Made by a program: the position numbers and the translations under genes. Below are positions 43,579-53,332 of a stretch of DNA of 64,000 bases, one piece after another. The notes under the pieces are model-generated. The model was given only the letters and a program-made list of their open reading frames with translations, was not told where the DNA came from and did not search any database. The DNA lies in the NCBI RefSeq assembly GCF_011057685.1, contig NZ_LNFY01000001.1:744001-808000 (forward strand), written 5' to 3'. Every line of letters starts with the position of its first letter. Position 1 is the first letter of the stretch. Origin of the DNA: Thermotoga sp. Ku-13t (GTDB taxonomy: Bacteria; Thermotogota; Thermotogae; Thermotogales; DSM-5069).

Positions 43579-45039
43579 TCACACTCTTCGCTTTTTCAAA
43601 GCTTCCTGATAAACTCTAAGATAATGCTTCGCGGAACGCTCCCAGGACACGTCGGTTTGCATGGCGTTCTGGACTATCCTTTTCCAGTGCTGCTTCTCGT
43701 TCCCGTAAAAGTACAATGCCTTTGCGATTGCCATCAACAGATGGGCGGGGTCATACTCTCTGAACCCGAATCCGTTCCCAGTTCCAGTTTCCGGGTCGAA
43801 CTCTTTCACCGTGTCGGCAAGACCACCCGTATACCGCACGATGGGTATGGTCCCATACCTGAGACTGTACATCTGTCCCAAACCACACGGTTCGTAGCGG
43901 GAGGGCATCAGGAACATGTCGCAACCTGCGTATATCTTCTGTGCAAGGTCTATGTCGAACTTTATGTTGGCTGATACCTTGTCCGGATACTTCTGCTGAA
44001 GACGCTGGAACATTTCCTCGTACTTTTTCTCACCAGTGCCCAGCACAACAAACTGCAGATCGAAGAGGAACAGATAATCCGCAATTTTCTCGATGAGGTC
44101 CAAACCTTTCTGATCCACGAGCCTGTTGATCATGCCGATCAGCGGTACGTTTTCCTTAACTGGAAGATTGAGCTCTTTCTGCAGCATCTTCTTGTTTTCG
44201 TACTTTTTCTCAAGACTGTTGAGATCGTAATTCACGTATATTCTCCTGTCCGTAGCAGGGTCGAATTCTTCGTAATCTATCCCGTTCAGTATGCCGTACA
44301 GATCATCGGACCTTAGTCTCAGGACACCATCGAGCTTTTCACCGTACTCTTCGGTCTGGATCTCCTGGGCGTAAGTGGGGCTCACGGTCGTGACGATGTC
44401 GCTGAAGAGTATTCCGCCTTTCAGGAAATTGATTTTTCCATAGAATTCGAGCCCATCTATGTTGAACAGGTATCCAGGAAGGCCTGCGAATTTCATGTAG
44501 TTCGGGCTGAAGATGCCCTGATAACCCAGGTTGTGGATCGTGAAGACGATCGCGGTGCGTGTGAAGAACGGGTCCATCCTGTAGAGTGTTTTCAGATAAA
44601 CAGGTACCAATCCTGTTTGCCAGTCGTGCGCGTGAACTATGTCGAACTGCTGCGAAAGATGTTTCATAGCTTGAATGGAAGCTGCACAGAAGAATATGGA
44701 TTGCTCAGCCAGATCCGGTCCCTCGTAGACGTTCTCGGCAGAAAAATAGTACTCGTTCGCGATGAAGTATACTGGCACACTGGAACCTGGCAACTGTGAC
44801 TCGTACAGATCGAACGTCTCTTTTGTCTGCACGTTCTCCACAGGGATAGACTTGGCCACCTCAGTCAACTGATAACCGAACTTCTGGCTGTTCTTCATCA
44901 CGACCTTGTGCAAAGGCATGAATATGGCAACTTTCGCCCCACTTTTTTCTATAGCCTTTGGCAGTGCCCCAAGCACATCCGCGAGTCCTCCAACCTTGGC
45001 GAAGGGATAAACCTCATAAGCGACCATCGCGACTTTCAC
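43579..45039 (-). CDS. glgA: Glycogen synthase (GT5 family)
   Basis: A 486-residue glucosyltransferase with the N-terminal KVGGLADVLGALPKAI, the sugar-nucleotide-binding KxGGL motif, VHAHDWQTGLVP and the C-terminal MPSRYEPCGLGQMYSLRYGT with the catalytic glutamates. It builds alpha-1,4-glucan from ADP- or UDP-glucose. GTG 45039 has GAGGTGAGATTC upstream; GTG 45048 would lie on top of that site. It is six bases downstream of the secreted peptidase gene. Confidence 0.95.
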   Translation of the reverse strand: MKVAMVAYEVYPFAKVGGLADVLGALPKAIEKSGAKVAIFMPLHKVVMKNSQKFGYQLTEVAKSIPVENVQTKETFDLYESQLPGSSVPVYFIANEYYFSAENVYEGPDLAEQSIFFCAASIQAMKHLSQQFDIVHAHDWQTGLVPVYLKTLYRMDPFFTRTAIVFTIHNLGYQGIFSPNYMKFAGLPGYLFNIDGLEFYGKINFLKGGILFSDIVTTVSPTYAQEIQTEEYGEKLDGVLRLRSDDLYGILNGIDYEEFDPATDRRIYVNYDLNSLEKKYENKKMLQKELNLPVKENVPLIGMINRLVDQKGLDLIEKIADYLFLFDLQFVVLGTGEKKYEEMFQRLQQKYPDKVSANIKFDIDLAQKIYAGCDMFLMPSRYEPCGLGQMYSLRYGTIPIVRYTGGLADTVKEFDPETGTGNGFGFREYDPAHLLMAIAKALYFYGNEKQHWKRIVQNAMQTDVSWERSAKHYLRVYQEALKKRRV

Positions 45040-45044
45040 GAATC

Positions 45045-47459
45045 TCACCTCGCTGTCGAAATTATAGCACGGTCCTTCGAAACTCCAAGAATACCGCTCA
45101 AAATGTCGTCAAAACCAAACTGCAGGAACGTTCTTCCATCTCTCAAACCGATCTTTATAAAAGGTTTCAGGGGGATCTGGTATGAAACGTGCACGTTCAT
45201 GTCGACCCTCATCCAGTATTCTTCATGCTGACCGCGCGTCATGCCAAAACTCAAAGCGAAACTTTCAAATCCGACGAATCCATCGAAACTTCCAATGTTC
45301 GTTCTGATCGCTGGCAGAACAGTCTGAGCCGAGAAATTCAGCCCGGAGAGATCGAACCTGCCTCGTACTTCGAACAGGATCTGCCTGAAATTGAACGCTC
45401 TGGAAAGTTCGAAAAACATTTCTGGTAAAACACCCACAGTGAAGGAGAATTCGGGAAATCTTTTCAGGTGAACCAAACCACCAACGCTCCCATACGCATA
45501 ACCGATCGATAGTTTTGGCAGAACCTTTTCAGGTTCGATCGTTACCCCCATCGCCGAGAAAACAGTTCCGGCTTTCAAGGAGCGATCGCTGGTCTCGGAA
45601 ACGAGCATATCGAGTGCAAAATGCTTGTCGTTTGCCGTGACTGAAGCTGCAAATCCTTTTGAAGAGTTGAATGAAAGCTGCAGCCAGCCCGTTTCGAGCG
45701 TTTTTGCAAAGCCCACGACCATCGTGTTGTCCATCAGATCGTCCCAGAAGCCAAGATAAGCCCCAGCACCGAAGTCTTTCTGAGCTAACTCCACGTAAGG
45801 GAACGGCAGAAAGAATCTGAATCTCATGGCATCGCTGTATTTTGTGGAATTGATGCGTGGTTTTTCAGGCTCGGAAACAATCACGAAGACAGTTTCAAAC
45901 CTGACAGAACCTCTCGAAGCAACGTTTGCAGGTTCAGAAAACAGTGCATAACCTCCTGGCAGCGGCTTGATTGAAAAAATCTTTCCATTCCATCCAACGG
46001 CGGCGACGCAGTCCTTCACACCGAATTCGTGAATCTGGTTTGTACGGAGATCCACCGTGCACGCACGGAGCTCGTCTCCCAGCTCAGCCACAAAGTAAAT
46101 TTGATCGTTCAGTATGATTGGAGACAACTTTGTCCCGCCATCGATTGTCAATTTCTCCAGTCGAGCATCTTGCAACATGTAAAGGTCTACGTTCCGAAAT
46201 TTCCTGGCGGTGAAAACGATACGATTCTCATCGGCAGCGATCTGGAGCGGTGCCAGATCGTTGGGGATAGGAATCTCGTTCAGTGAATTCGTTTTCACGT
46301 CGAAAACAGTGATCTTTCTAGCATCGCTTTTCTGAACTATGAGTGCGAGTCTGTCATCGCCAAACCAGGCCACATCGATGACGTGTTCGATCCCGGTGTC
46401 CATCGTAGAACCTTTCCACAGATACAATCTGTTGACGTACCTGCCGTTCTTCAAAACTGTCCTGACGATGGCCAGTTCTCGCCTGGAATTCACTGAAAAA
46501 CTCACGAGGTTCGAAACCTCGATGAGCTTACGGCTTTTTCCCTCAAAGACGTCGTAAAAATAGATCGCTCCAGGCGCATCGTACCCTCCGAAAGCGTAGT
46601 AAATCCTCCACAGTTCGAAATTCAGCTTACTGGGTATCAAAGAAAGCTCTGTGAGCCTTTCCCCTTCAACGAACACCTGAGCGTTCAACCAGCCCTTGAC
46701 CTCTTCCAGCGGTACGAACTTCTTGAGGTGTCTGGAGAAACCGAGCAAGGGATCGTTCGAAAAACTGTCGAGTAATTTCTTGACCGTTCCTTCTTCTCGT
46801 TTCTCGAGCGATTCGAGCAAAGTGTATCCCAGCGTGTAGTTTGCCCCTCCAGGAGTGAAACGGGTTGTATTGATGGAAGAAGCGAACTTCAAGCCTATGT
46901 CGCTGGCCAACGCGTTCCTCCTGTAAAGGTCGAACAGCACGTCGTTCGCCCTTCCTTCGTTTTCAGCAGATTCCTCCATGATCGCCACACCTTCGTGCAA
47001 ATAAAGCGGTGTCAGGGTGTTCTGAACGGCAGCCGCAACGGCGTGGCCGAAGAAGGACAGACCCTCCACCTTCGGTGAGAAACGGTTCGCCAGAAAGATG
47101 TGAGCCAGCTCGTGTCGGAAACAAAATATGACCCAGTCATCGTATCTGGGGGTGAACTGGTACGGGTTCATGTCGCTGACGTAAATGACTATCACGTTGT
47201 TCAAAGGATTCGCATAACCGTTGGAGACGTCCGATCTGAGCAGATAAACCTTTGGCCTAATCTTTGGGGAACTTTCGAAACGCTTTTCCAGCCTTTCAAA
47301 GATTTCGTCGGCTTTTTGATAGAGTCTGTACGCTGCCATTTCAAGACCGTCTTCGTAGAGCACATCAACGTATCGTGTTGTCAACATGTTGAAATTGCCA
47401 ACAGCCCAAACCAGTGAGGTTGACAGGAGAAAAACGAGGATGAACATCGATTTCTTCAT
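45045..47459 (-). CDS. Secreted zinc peptidase-like protein with propeller-like and beta-barrel-like regions
   Basis: An 804-residue protein starting with a signal peptide (MKKSMFILVFLLSTSLVWAV). Residues 30-230 hold a gluzincin-like peptidase core with HELAH at 116-120 and LHEGVAIMEES near 155-164, whose E156 could be the third zinc ligand. Residues about 270-520 have short repeated strands with polar turns, as in TolB/WD40-like propellers. Residues about 540-790 are rich in amphipathic strands (LQLSFNSSKGFAASVTAND, FSFTVGVLPEMFFELS), like an outer-membrane barrel. The protein may be anchored in the toga. It overlaps udk by four bases. Not matched to a named family. Confidence 0.6.
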   Translation of the reverse strand: MKKSMFILVFLLSTSLVWAVGNFNMLTTRYVDVLYEDGLEMAAYRLYQKADEIFERLEKRFESSPKIRPKVYLLRSDVSNGYANPLNNVIVIYVSDMNPYQFTPRYDDWVIFCFRHELAHIFLANRFSPKVEGLSFFGHAVAAAVQNTLTPLYLHEGVAIMEESAENEGRANDVLFDLYRRNALASDIGLKFASSINTTRFTPGGANYTLGYTLLESLEKREEGTVKKLLDSFSNDPLLGFSRHLKKFVPLEEVKGWLNAQVFVEGERLTELSLIPSKLNFELWRIYYAFGGYDAPGAIYFYDVFEGKSRKLIEVSNLVSFSVNSRRELAIVRTVLKNGRYVNRLYLWKGSTMDTGIEHVIDVAWFGDDRLALIVQKSDARKITVFDVKTNSLNEIPIPNDLAPLQIAADENRIVFTARKFRNVDLYMLQDARLEKLTIDGGTKLSPIILNDQIYFVAELGDELRACTVDLRTNQIHEFGVKDCVAAVGWNGKIFSIKPLPGGYALFSEPANVASRGSVRFETVFVIVSEPEKPRINSTKYSDAMRFRFFLPFPYVELAQKDFGAGAYLGFWDDLMDNTMVVGFAKTLETGWLQLSFNSSKGFAASVTANDKHFALDMLVSETSDRSLKAGTVFSAMGVTIEPEKVLPKLSIGYAYGSVGGLVHLKRFPEFSFTVGVLPEMFFELSRAFNFRQILFEVRGRFDLSGLNFSAQTVLPAIRTNIGSFDGFVGFESFALSFGMTRGQHEEYWMRVDMNVHVSYQIPLKPFIKIGLRDGRTFLQFGFDDILSGILGVSKDRAIISTAR

Positions 47460-48073
47460 GCTTCCCTCTCCAACTTCTTAGTTATGTAGTTCACGACCAC
47501 CTCGATCGCCCGATCGTTGTAACCACCTTTCGGCACGATGATATCGGCGTACCTTTTCGTTGGTTCTACATAAGCATCGTGCATGGGCTTGACCGTTCCC
47601 AAATACTGGTTCACAACGCTCTCCACACTTCTTCCTCTTTCGTTTATATCGCGCATGAGTCTTCGAATGAACCGTATGTCACTCTCGGCATCAACGTAGA
47701 TAGAGAGCTCGTAGAGTTTTCTCAACTCTTCGTAGTAGAGGGCGAAAATGCCCTCGATCAGAATCACCTGTTTCGGTGCAAACTCGATCGTTTCGGATCT
47801 CCTCGTGTAAGTCACGAAATCGTATGTAGGAATCCTGACAGTCTCTCCGTGCAACAACCTTCGAACGTGTTCGACGAGCAGTTGATGTTCGATGACGTCC
47901 GGATGGTCGTAGTTCATTTTCCTGCGTTCCTCCAGAGGTAGATGACTCATGTCCTTGTAATAGTTGTCCATCGGTAAGATTGCGCATCTTTCTTCGCCCA
48001 GAGACTGTACGATCCTTCTTGCGACGGTAGTCTTTCCAGATCCGGTTCCTCCACCTATGCCAATGAGGATCAA
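47456..48073 (-). CDS. udk: Uridine kinase
   Basis: A 205-residue kinase that phosphorylates uridine or cytidine. GGGTGSGKTTVAR (P-loop, from residue 7), MDNYYKDMSHLPLEER and YDHPDVIEHQLL, then PTYDFVTYTRR and VILIEGIFAL match the Udk family. TTG 48073 follows GGGGGCGAGACG. A probable promoter lies at 48124-48151. It leads the group of udk, secreted peptidase, glgA and galT; the functional link is unclear. Confidence 0.93.
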   Translation of the reverse strand: MILIGIGGGTGSGKTTVARRIVQSLGEERCAILPMDNYYKDMSHLPLEERRKMNYDHPDVIEHQLLVEHVRRLLHGETVRIPTYDFVTYTRRSETIEFAPKQVILIEGIFALYYEELRKLYELSIYVDAESDIRFIRRLMRDINERGRSVESVVNQYLGTVKPMHDAYVEPTKRYADIIVPKGGYNDRAIEVVVNYITKKLEREA

Positions 48074-48123
48074 CGTCTCGCCCCCATTCAGCTTCCAGTG
48101 TGATGAAAAACCTCCTCATCACA

Positions 48124-48151
48124 AATGTAACATGAAGATCCAAAGGAGCAA
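48124..48151 (-). promoter_or_regulatory. Candidate promoter of udk
   Basis: On the minus strand TTGCTC (48151-48146) and TACATT (48129-48124) are 16 bases apart. Leader length to the udk start would be about 45 bases. On the plus strand a TATAAT at 48175-48180 is a likely -10 for the divergent phosphatase gene, with a poor -35. Confidence 0.55.
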
Positions 48152-48209
48152 CCGTTTATGAGCGATGAAACCCGTATAATTTGATCGTGTGGTCGCTTTT
48201 AGGCAGGTG

Positions 48210-48809
48210 ATGGCTCTGAAGATCTTTCTCGTTCGCCACGCCAAAACCGAGTGGAACGATCGAGGTTTGTGGCAGGGAAACAGCGATATTTCACTGAACC
48301 AAGCTGGGTTCGATCAGGCTCGAAGAATCGCTGAAAGATTATCTACCCAGAACGTGCAGATCGTTTACACCAGTCCCCTTTCGAGGGCTCATCAAACAGC
48401 CAAGGTGATTTCAGATACTCTGAAAGTACCCTTGATCATCGATGAAAGGCTGAGAGAATGTGAGATCTCTCTGTGGAACGGTTTGACCATGGAAGAAACG
48501 CTGCAACGGTTTCAGAAAGAATTCCAGATCTGGTCGAGCCAGCCCGATGCGAAGATAGAGGGAGTAGAATCCCTCGGTAGCGTTCAGAACCGGATCGTTC
48601 AGTTCTTGCAGGAACTGATTCAAAATCCTTTCGAGTCCATCGTTGTGGTGTCGCACGCTTTGTCTCTACGAACTTTGATATGCTGGGTTCTCAAGATACC
48701 CCTGAGTGAACACACGAATTTCAGGCTCGACAACGCCTCGATCACCTTGATCGAATTTCAGAATAGACTCAGACTAGTCTATCTGAACGATACGTGCCAT
48801 CTTGGTTAG
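48210..48809 (+). CDS. Histidine phosphatase family protein (phosphoglycerate mutase-like)
   Basis: A 199-residue protein with the catalytic LVRHAKTEWN (RHG-type motif), SPLSRAHQTAKV, ECEISLWNGLT and VSHALSLRTLI. The nucleophilic histidine is in RHA rather than the usual RHG. Members are phosphoglycerate mutases, CobC or broad phosphatases; the substrate cannot be fixed here. ATG 48210 is used; upstream in-frame GTGs are poorly supported. It ends in an interlocked stop with the convergent 229-residue protein. Confidence 0.88.
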   Translation: MALKIFLVRHAKTEWNDRGLWQGNSDISLNQAGFDQARRIAERLSTQNVQIVYTSPLSRAHQTAKVISDTLKVPLIIDERLRECEISLWNGLTMEETLQRFQKEFQIWSSQPDAKIEGVESLGSVQNRIVQFLQELIQNPFESIVVVSHALSLRTLICWVLKIPLSEHTNFRLDNASITLIEFQNRLRLVYLNDTCHLG

Positions 48810-49495
48810 AAGATCCTGGTGCTTGCCTTTGGGCCCGGTGTTTTGTCGTACGCCTCTACGAGCCAGAATCTGTACACATATTCATATCTGTCAGTCCTCA
48901 CGCTTGGATCTTTCGGCACGTGGAAGAGATCGTGCACAGCTGTGACATAACTGTAAAATGTATCATTTCTCGGCACGAGTTCCACCACGACGTTGAACAT
49001 GACGCTGTAGCCACTCATCTGATCGTAGAAGAGCAGCGTTGCACGTGGATCTTTGAGAACGTTCCTGTAACTCCTTTTGTAAAACATCTCTATACTCGAC
49101 AGAACGTTTCTGTCGAAGATGTCGGGATTCCCATAAAGGTCCAGGAGAAACTTGATTCTCTCGTTCATCGTTTCCTTGATCCCTTTTTGTCTTGCAAGAT
49201 CTATCAGTTCCATCGCCCTGTTCGCGAGTTTTTCAAGGTGTTCCTGTTTCGGCACCAGCCCCAATCCCTTGATGCAACTGTTTATCGGAAATTCCTCTTC
49301 ATCAGAAAACGTGGACATGACGACCGTGTGGGGTGAAAAATTCGGAACACCTTTTTCAAGACCAAGGAAAATCTTCAGACTCTTCGAACGTGTCTGGATC
49401 TGCCATCTGAAAAACTCATCATCCAGTTGATGGAGTCTGTAACTCTTCTCCTGGCCACGCACCACGATGTGAGCCACACCGTTTTCGATTCTCAC
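48806..49495 (-). CDS. Protein of unknown function coupled to a Dpp permease gene
   Basis: A 229-residue cytoplasmic-looking protein: an N-terminal beta region (MRIENGVAHIVVRGQEKSYR), a helical middle (KQEHLEKLANRAMELIDLAR) and a C-terminal mixed region (GYSVMFNVVVELVPRNDTFYSYV). No motif is recognised. The GTG at 49495 follows GGAGGGAATAAC and begins one base after the dppC stop, so it is the last gene of this transporter operon. Its 3' end interlocks with the convergent phosphatase gene. Confidence 0.7.
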   Translation of the reverse strand: MRIENGVAHIVVRGQEKSYRLHQLDDEFFRWQIQTRSKSLKIFLGLEKGVPNFSPHTVVMSTFSDEEEFPINSCIKGLGLVPKQEHLEKLANRAMELIDLARQKGIKETMNERIKFLLDLYGNPDIFDRNVLSSIEMFYKRSYRNVLKDPRATLLFYDQMSGYSVMFNVVVELVPRNDTFYSYVTAVHDLFHVPKDPSVRTDRYEYVYRFWLVEAYDKTPGPKASTRIF

Positions 49496-49496
49496 G

Positions 49497-50357
49497 TTAT
49501 TCCCTCCTGTCCGAAATCTTTGGATTCAATATCCTTTCAACGGCTACACCCAAGGACATGATGGAAAAGGAAGCGAGGAAAATCGCCAACCCCGGAAAAA
49601 CAACCCACCACCAGGCACCGAGCACTAGCGCATTGCACGTTCTTGCCAGACTCAGCATCTTACCCCACGAGATGACCCGTGGGTCTGAAAAGCCTAAGAA
49701 GGACAATCCTGCTTCCGCAAGCATGGCACCGGCAGCCGAAAAGGCGGCGTTCACGACGAGCACGGGGTACGATGCCGGTAGCAAATGTTTCCTCAAGATG
49801 TACCACTTGTTCGCTCCAGCACATATGGCAGCCTCAACGTAGCCTCTCCTCTTCTCCGACAACACTATCGCTCGAACAACCCTTGAGATACCTGCCCAGC
49901 CAAAAACTATCAGCACGAAGACGAGCGTCCAAAAACTACTGCCCAGGTACGTCATAATCATGATCATGATGGGCAATCCTGGAAGTACCATCATGAAGTC
50001 GACCGTTCTCATTATCACAGCATCGATCCTTTTTCCAAAGGTCGCCGCAATCACACCGAGCAAGCCTCCCAACGCACTGACACCAAGTGCTGTCAACGCT
50101 CCCACAGTCAGCGACGTTCTGGCTCCGTAGACGATCTGACTGAATATGTCGACGCCGTACCAGTCTGTGCCGAAGATGTGCTTATAAGAAGGGGGCTGCA
50201 GCCTTCGACTTCTCTGAGTGATGTCGTATGGATCGTAAGGAGCTATCAAAGGAGCGAATATGGTACAGAAAACCATCACACAGAGTGTCACGAATCCCAC
50301 AGTGCCTTCGAAAGATCGAAACAGTTCTCGAAAGAAGCCGGTTCTTTTTTTGATCAT
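49497..50357 (-). CDS. dppC: ABC transporter permease, DppC/OppC family
   Basis: A 286-residue permease with IFGTDWYGVDIFSQIVYGARTSL at the first periplasmic loop and an EAA loop VEAAICAGANKWYILRKHLLPA. Six helices are expected. ATG 50357 overlaps the dppB stop (ATGA). Together with dppB and the binding protein it forms a Dpp cluster that has no ATPase genes. Confidence 0.9.
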   Translation of the reverse strand: MIKKRTGFFRELFRSFEGTVGFVTLCVMVFCTIFAPLIAPYDPYDITQRSRRLQPPSYKHIFGTDWYGVDIFSQIVYGARTSLTVGALTALGVSALGGLLGVIAATFGKRIDAVIMRTVDFMMVLPGLPIMIMIMTYLGSSFWTLVFVLIVFGWAGISRVVRAIVLSEKRRGYVEAAICAGANKWYILRKHLLPASYPVLVVNAAFSAAGAMLAEAGLSFLGFSDPRVISWGKMLSLARTCNALVLGAWWWVVFPGLAIFLASFSIMSLGVAVERILNPKISDRRE

Positions 50358-51316
50358 TCGTACCTCACCCTTGGATCGAAGAGGACTTGCAACACGTCCG
50401 CCAAGAAGTTCGCCACTATCACAGAGACGATCGTTATGATAACAGTTGCCTGCAAAAGTGGATAATCAGAATTTCTGGAAGCCTCCAACACGAGCAAACC
50501 CATACCCTTCCACGAGAAAATGGTTTCGATGAGTACGGCACCTCCAAGCATCCCGGCGATACGTAACGTGAGCATGGAAAAGAGGGGACCGAGCGCGTTC
50601 CTGAGAATGTGTTTCTTTCTTATCTGCCTGTCACTCAAACCCTTGGCCTTCGCTGTGAGAATGAACTCTTCGTTCAGAATTGAGATAACCATGTTTCGCA
50701 CGTACATGGCGAAGCCTGGCACGTTTACCACGAATACGACCAGCCACGGCAAGAACGCGTGCCTCAGAAGACTCAAAAAGCTTGAGAAGCCTTTCGCAGT
50801 TGGATCGATCATACCCTGAAGCGGGAACCAGCCAAGTTTGAAAGAGAACAGCAGTACGAGCAAGAGCGCAAACCAGAACGTTGGAACCGAATGGAGTGCG
50901 AAGGCAACGTAGCGTACCAGTCTGTCAACGAACGAGTTCCTCTTCGTTCCGATGTACACACCGAGTCTCAGTGATGCGATCATTCCCAAAACAGTTGGGA
51001 CCGCGGTGAGCAGAAGGGTCCAAGGAAGCCTTTCCAAGACGACACCGACCACGCGCCTGTTGTAGGTGTAAGAAACCCCAAGGTCTCCTCTGAAGAACTG
51101 TTTCAAAAACATGAGGTACTGTATCAGAACGGGCTTGTCCAGGCCAAACGCAGCTTTTATCTCCTGCTTCACTTCGTCCGGAATCCTCGGATCACCGTAA
51201 AAACGCTCTGCCGGATCTCCCGGCAGAGCCCTTATGAGAACGAAACTCACAGTGAGTGCCAGAAGGATGGTCACGAGCATCTGGATCGTTCTCTTGACGA
51301 GGTAAGAAAAGCTCAT
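50354..51316 (-). CDS. dppB: ABC transporter permease, DppB/OppB family
   Basis: A 320-residue permease beginning YLVKRTIQMLVTILLALTVSFVLIRALPGDP, with FGLDKPVLIQYLMFLKQFFRGDLGVS and the EAA loop LTAKAKGLSDRQIRKKHILRNA. AAGGTGATCTC precedes the ATG. It follows the binding-protein stop by four bases. Confidence 0.92.
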   Translation of the reverse strand: MSFSYLVKRTIQMLVTILLALTVSFVLIRALPGDPAERFYGDPRIPDEVKQEIKAAFGLDKPVLIQYLMFLKQFFRGDLGVSYTYNRRVVGVVLERLPWTLLLTAVPTVLGMIASLRLGVYIGTKRNSFVDRLVRYVAFALHSVPTFWFALLLVLLFSFKLGWFPLQGMIDPTAKGFSSFLSLLRHAFLPWLVVFVVNVPGFAMYVRNMVISILNEEFILTAKAKGLSDRQIRKKHILRNALGPLFSMLTLRIAGMLGGAVLIETIFSWKGMGLLVLEASRNSDYPLLQATVIITIVSVIVANFLADVLQVLFDPRVRYE

Positions 51317-51320
51317 GAGA

Positions 51321-52853
51321 TCACCTTACCGGTTTCAAGGATTTGAACGTTTCTGCGTTCATCACGCCCTCGCCAGGTAACACGACCCATCCTGTGAAAT
51401 TCTTCGTGCTGTACGCTTCGATGTCCACAGGCACGAGGAGGGGTACAACCGGAACGAGTTCCGCGAAAAGTTTTTGCAACCCCATGAAAGCGTCCACACG
51501 GTCTCTTTCCGAAAACGCCATCCATATCGATTCGAGTGCCGCATCCAACTCCGGAATGTTGACACCACCGTAGTTGAACCCGACGACCTGGCCATCCTTC
51601 ATTTCACCCCTTGAAGAATGCAGATGGTAGAACACCATCTCTGGATGGCTTCCGAGGCTGTAAGAGTACAATGCGAGATCGAAGTCAGCTTTCTTGAGTT
51701 TCGTCGTCAAACCTTCTGGACCCTGAACGTCGAGTTCAACCTGGATTCCAACGTCCTTCAGATAGAGCCTTATGTACTCTGCCATGTCCATGGTCTTTCG
51801 ATCAGAAGATACCAGTAAAGTCAGTTTTTTGCCGTCGTAATTGCACTTCTTCAGGAATTCTTTCGCCATAGAAATGTTTCGCTGAACGCATCCCACACTC
51901 TCGTCGAAGACACCTTTTGCCCTTCTCGGAATCAAACCGAGTGAGGCCACATCCGCAAGACCACTGTAGACCTTCTCCACGAGTTCCTGGTAATTCAGCG
52001 CGTAGAGAACGGCCTTTCTGAAGTTCACATCGTTCATGGGCGCTTTTCTGTGGTTGAAGAGAATCACGTTCACGACTCCACCTTCAATGAGCGCTACCTT
52101 CACGTCTGGATACTTTTTAGGATTGTCCATCACATGCTTGGCGAGTTCCGGGTCGAGGTTCCAGAAGAGATAGTCATAGTCACCCTTGACCAAACCCAGG
52201 AATCCCATCGTCTCGTCCTGAACTATGTGGAACACCACACCATCCAGCTGCTTCGGGGCGTCGGGATGATCTTTGAAGAACTTCATAACAACGCTCTGCG
52301 GAGTCAACTTCTCGAACGCAAGCACACCACTCCCTATGGGCTTTTCGATGTTTGGAAATTCCAGAGGTTTGTCTATTTTTTCCCAGATGGACTTTGGAAT
52401 GATCGGGACCGCCATGGGTGCAAAAGACAGCATCGACACATTCACCGTTCTGAATTTCAGCCTCCCAGTCTTTTCGTCTATTTTCTCCGCTCCCGTGAAA
52501 TATGCCAGAATCGGACCGAGTGGTAATCTCTTTTGGAGTATGTAATTGAACGAGAAGACAACGTCATCTGCAGTTACGGGTGAACCGTCGTGGAATTTTC
52601 GATCCTTCAACCTCAATATCAAACTGTTGTTCGAAAAATCAACCTGAAAATCTTCCGCCAAGGCTCCGACAATCTGTCCGGCACTTTCTGTGAGCAACGT
52701 TTCGTAGAGATACCCAACAACGATCCTCTCGGCCGAAGACTTCACTAAGAACGGGTTCAGCGACCTGACATCTCCCAGCACCGCGACGTTCAATTCAGAC
52801 GCGAAGACGAGCGTGAATGCTGATACGAGGAGAAGGAGCCAGAATCTCTTCAT
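51321..52853 (-). CDS. dppA: Family 5 extracellular solute-binding protein
   Basis: A 510-residue secreted protein with a signal peptide ([18 protein letters not shown]) and family 5 features: [42 protein letters not shown]. The start ATG 52853 follows GGGGGTGAGGCAA. A much longer open frame runs upstream to 53366 but lies antisense to the OsmC gene and has no site, so it is rejected. First gene of the ATPase-less Dpp cluster. Confidence 0.9.
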   Translation of the reverse strand: MKRFWLLLLVSAFTLVFASELNVAVLGDVRSLNPFLVKSSAERIVVGYLYETLLTESAGQIVGALAEDFQVDFSNNSLILRLKDRKFHDGSPVTADDVVFSFNYILQKRLPLGPILAYFTGAEKIDEKTGRLKFRTVNVSMLSFAPMAVPIIPKSIWEKIDKPLEFPNIEKPIGSGVLAFEKLTPQSVVMKFFKDHPDAPKQLDGVVFHIVQDETMGFLGLVKGDYDYLFWNLDPELAKHVMDNPKKYPDVKVALIEGGVVNVILFNHRKAPMNDVNFRKAVLYALNYQELVEKVYSGLADVASLGLIPRRAKGVFDESVGCVQRNISMAKEFLKKCNYDGKKLTLLVSSDRKTMDMAEYIRLYLKDVGIQVELDVQGPEGLTTKLKKADFDLALYSYSLGSHPEMVFYHLHSSRGEMKDGQVVGFNYGGVNIPELDAALESIWMAFSERDRVDAFMGLQKLFAELVPVVPLLVPVDIEAYSTKNFTGWVVLPGEGVMNAETFKSLKPVR

Positions 52854-52887
52854 TTGCCTCACCCCCAGAAGAAATTTGTTTGCTATT

Positions 52888-52916
52888 ATTATAGGCGGAG
52901 GTGTTCGACTTTGCAA
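52888..52916 (-). promoter_or_regulatory. Promoter of the ATPase-less dpp cluster
   Basis: On the minus strand TTGCAA (52916-52911) and TATAAT (52893-52888) are 17 bases apart. The -35 lies on the first codons of the divergent OsmC gene. Confidence 0.75.
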
Positions 52917-53324
52917 ACCGAATGGCTTGGAAATATGGCTTTTCTGGCTCACACGGATTCTGGAAGGCAGGTGTTGATGGACAGCAGGAAGGACCACGGT
53001 GGACTTTCCGCAGGACCGAGCCCCATGGAACTGGTGCTCGCAGCACTCACGGGCTGCACAGGTATGGATGTCGTCTCCATTCTGGCGAAGATGAAGGTGC
53101 TGGACGAAGTTGAAAGCTTCAGGATGGAAGTTTCCGCCGAGCGGGCGCAGGACCATCCAAAGATATACACCAAGATCCATCTCAAGTACATCTTCAAATT
53201 CAAGAACCAACCGTTCAAAGAGCAGGTCGAAAAGGCCGTCCAGTTGTCCCAGGAAAAGTACTGTAGCGTTGCTGGGATGTTGAAGAAAGCGGCCGAACTC
53301 ACTTACGAGATCGTTTACGAATAG
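52911..53324 (+). CDS. OsmC/Ohr family peroxide-detoxifying protein
   Basis: A 137-residue protein of the OsmC family, closest in look to the YhfA branch. It has the paired redox cysteines in [10 protein letters not shown] and [10 protein letters not shown], and the N-terminal [17 protein letters not shown]. Family members reduce organic hydroperoxides or are small thiol stress proteins. TTG 52911 is chosen: GGAGG stands eight bases upstream; the longer in-frame start is antisense to the binding-protein gene. It precedes the macro-domain gene by eight bases. Confidence 0.92.
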   Translation: MQTEWLGNMAFLAHTDSGRQVLMDSRKDHGGLSAGPSPMELVLAALTGCTGMDVVSILAKMKVLDEVESFRMEVSAERAQDHPKIYTKIHLKYIFKFKNQPFKEQVEKAVQLSQEKYCSVAGMLKKAAELTYEIVYE

Positions 53325-53332
53325 GTGGTTCG

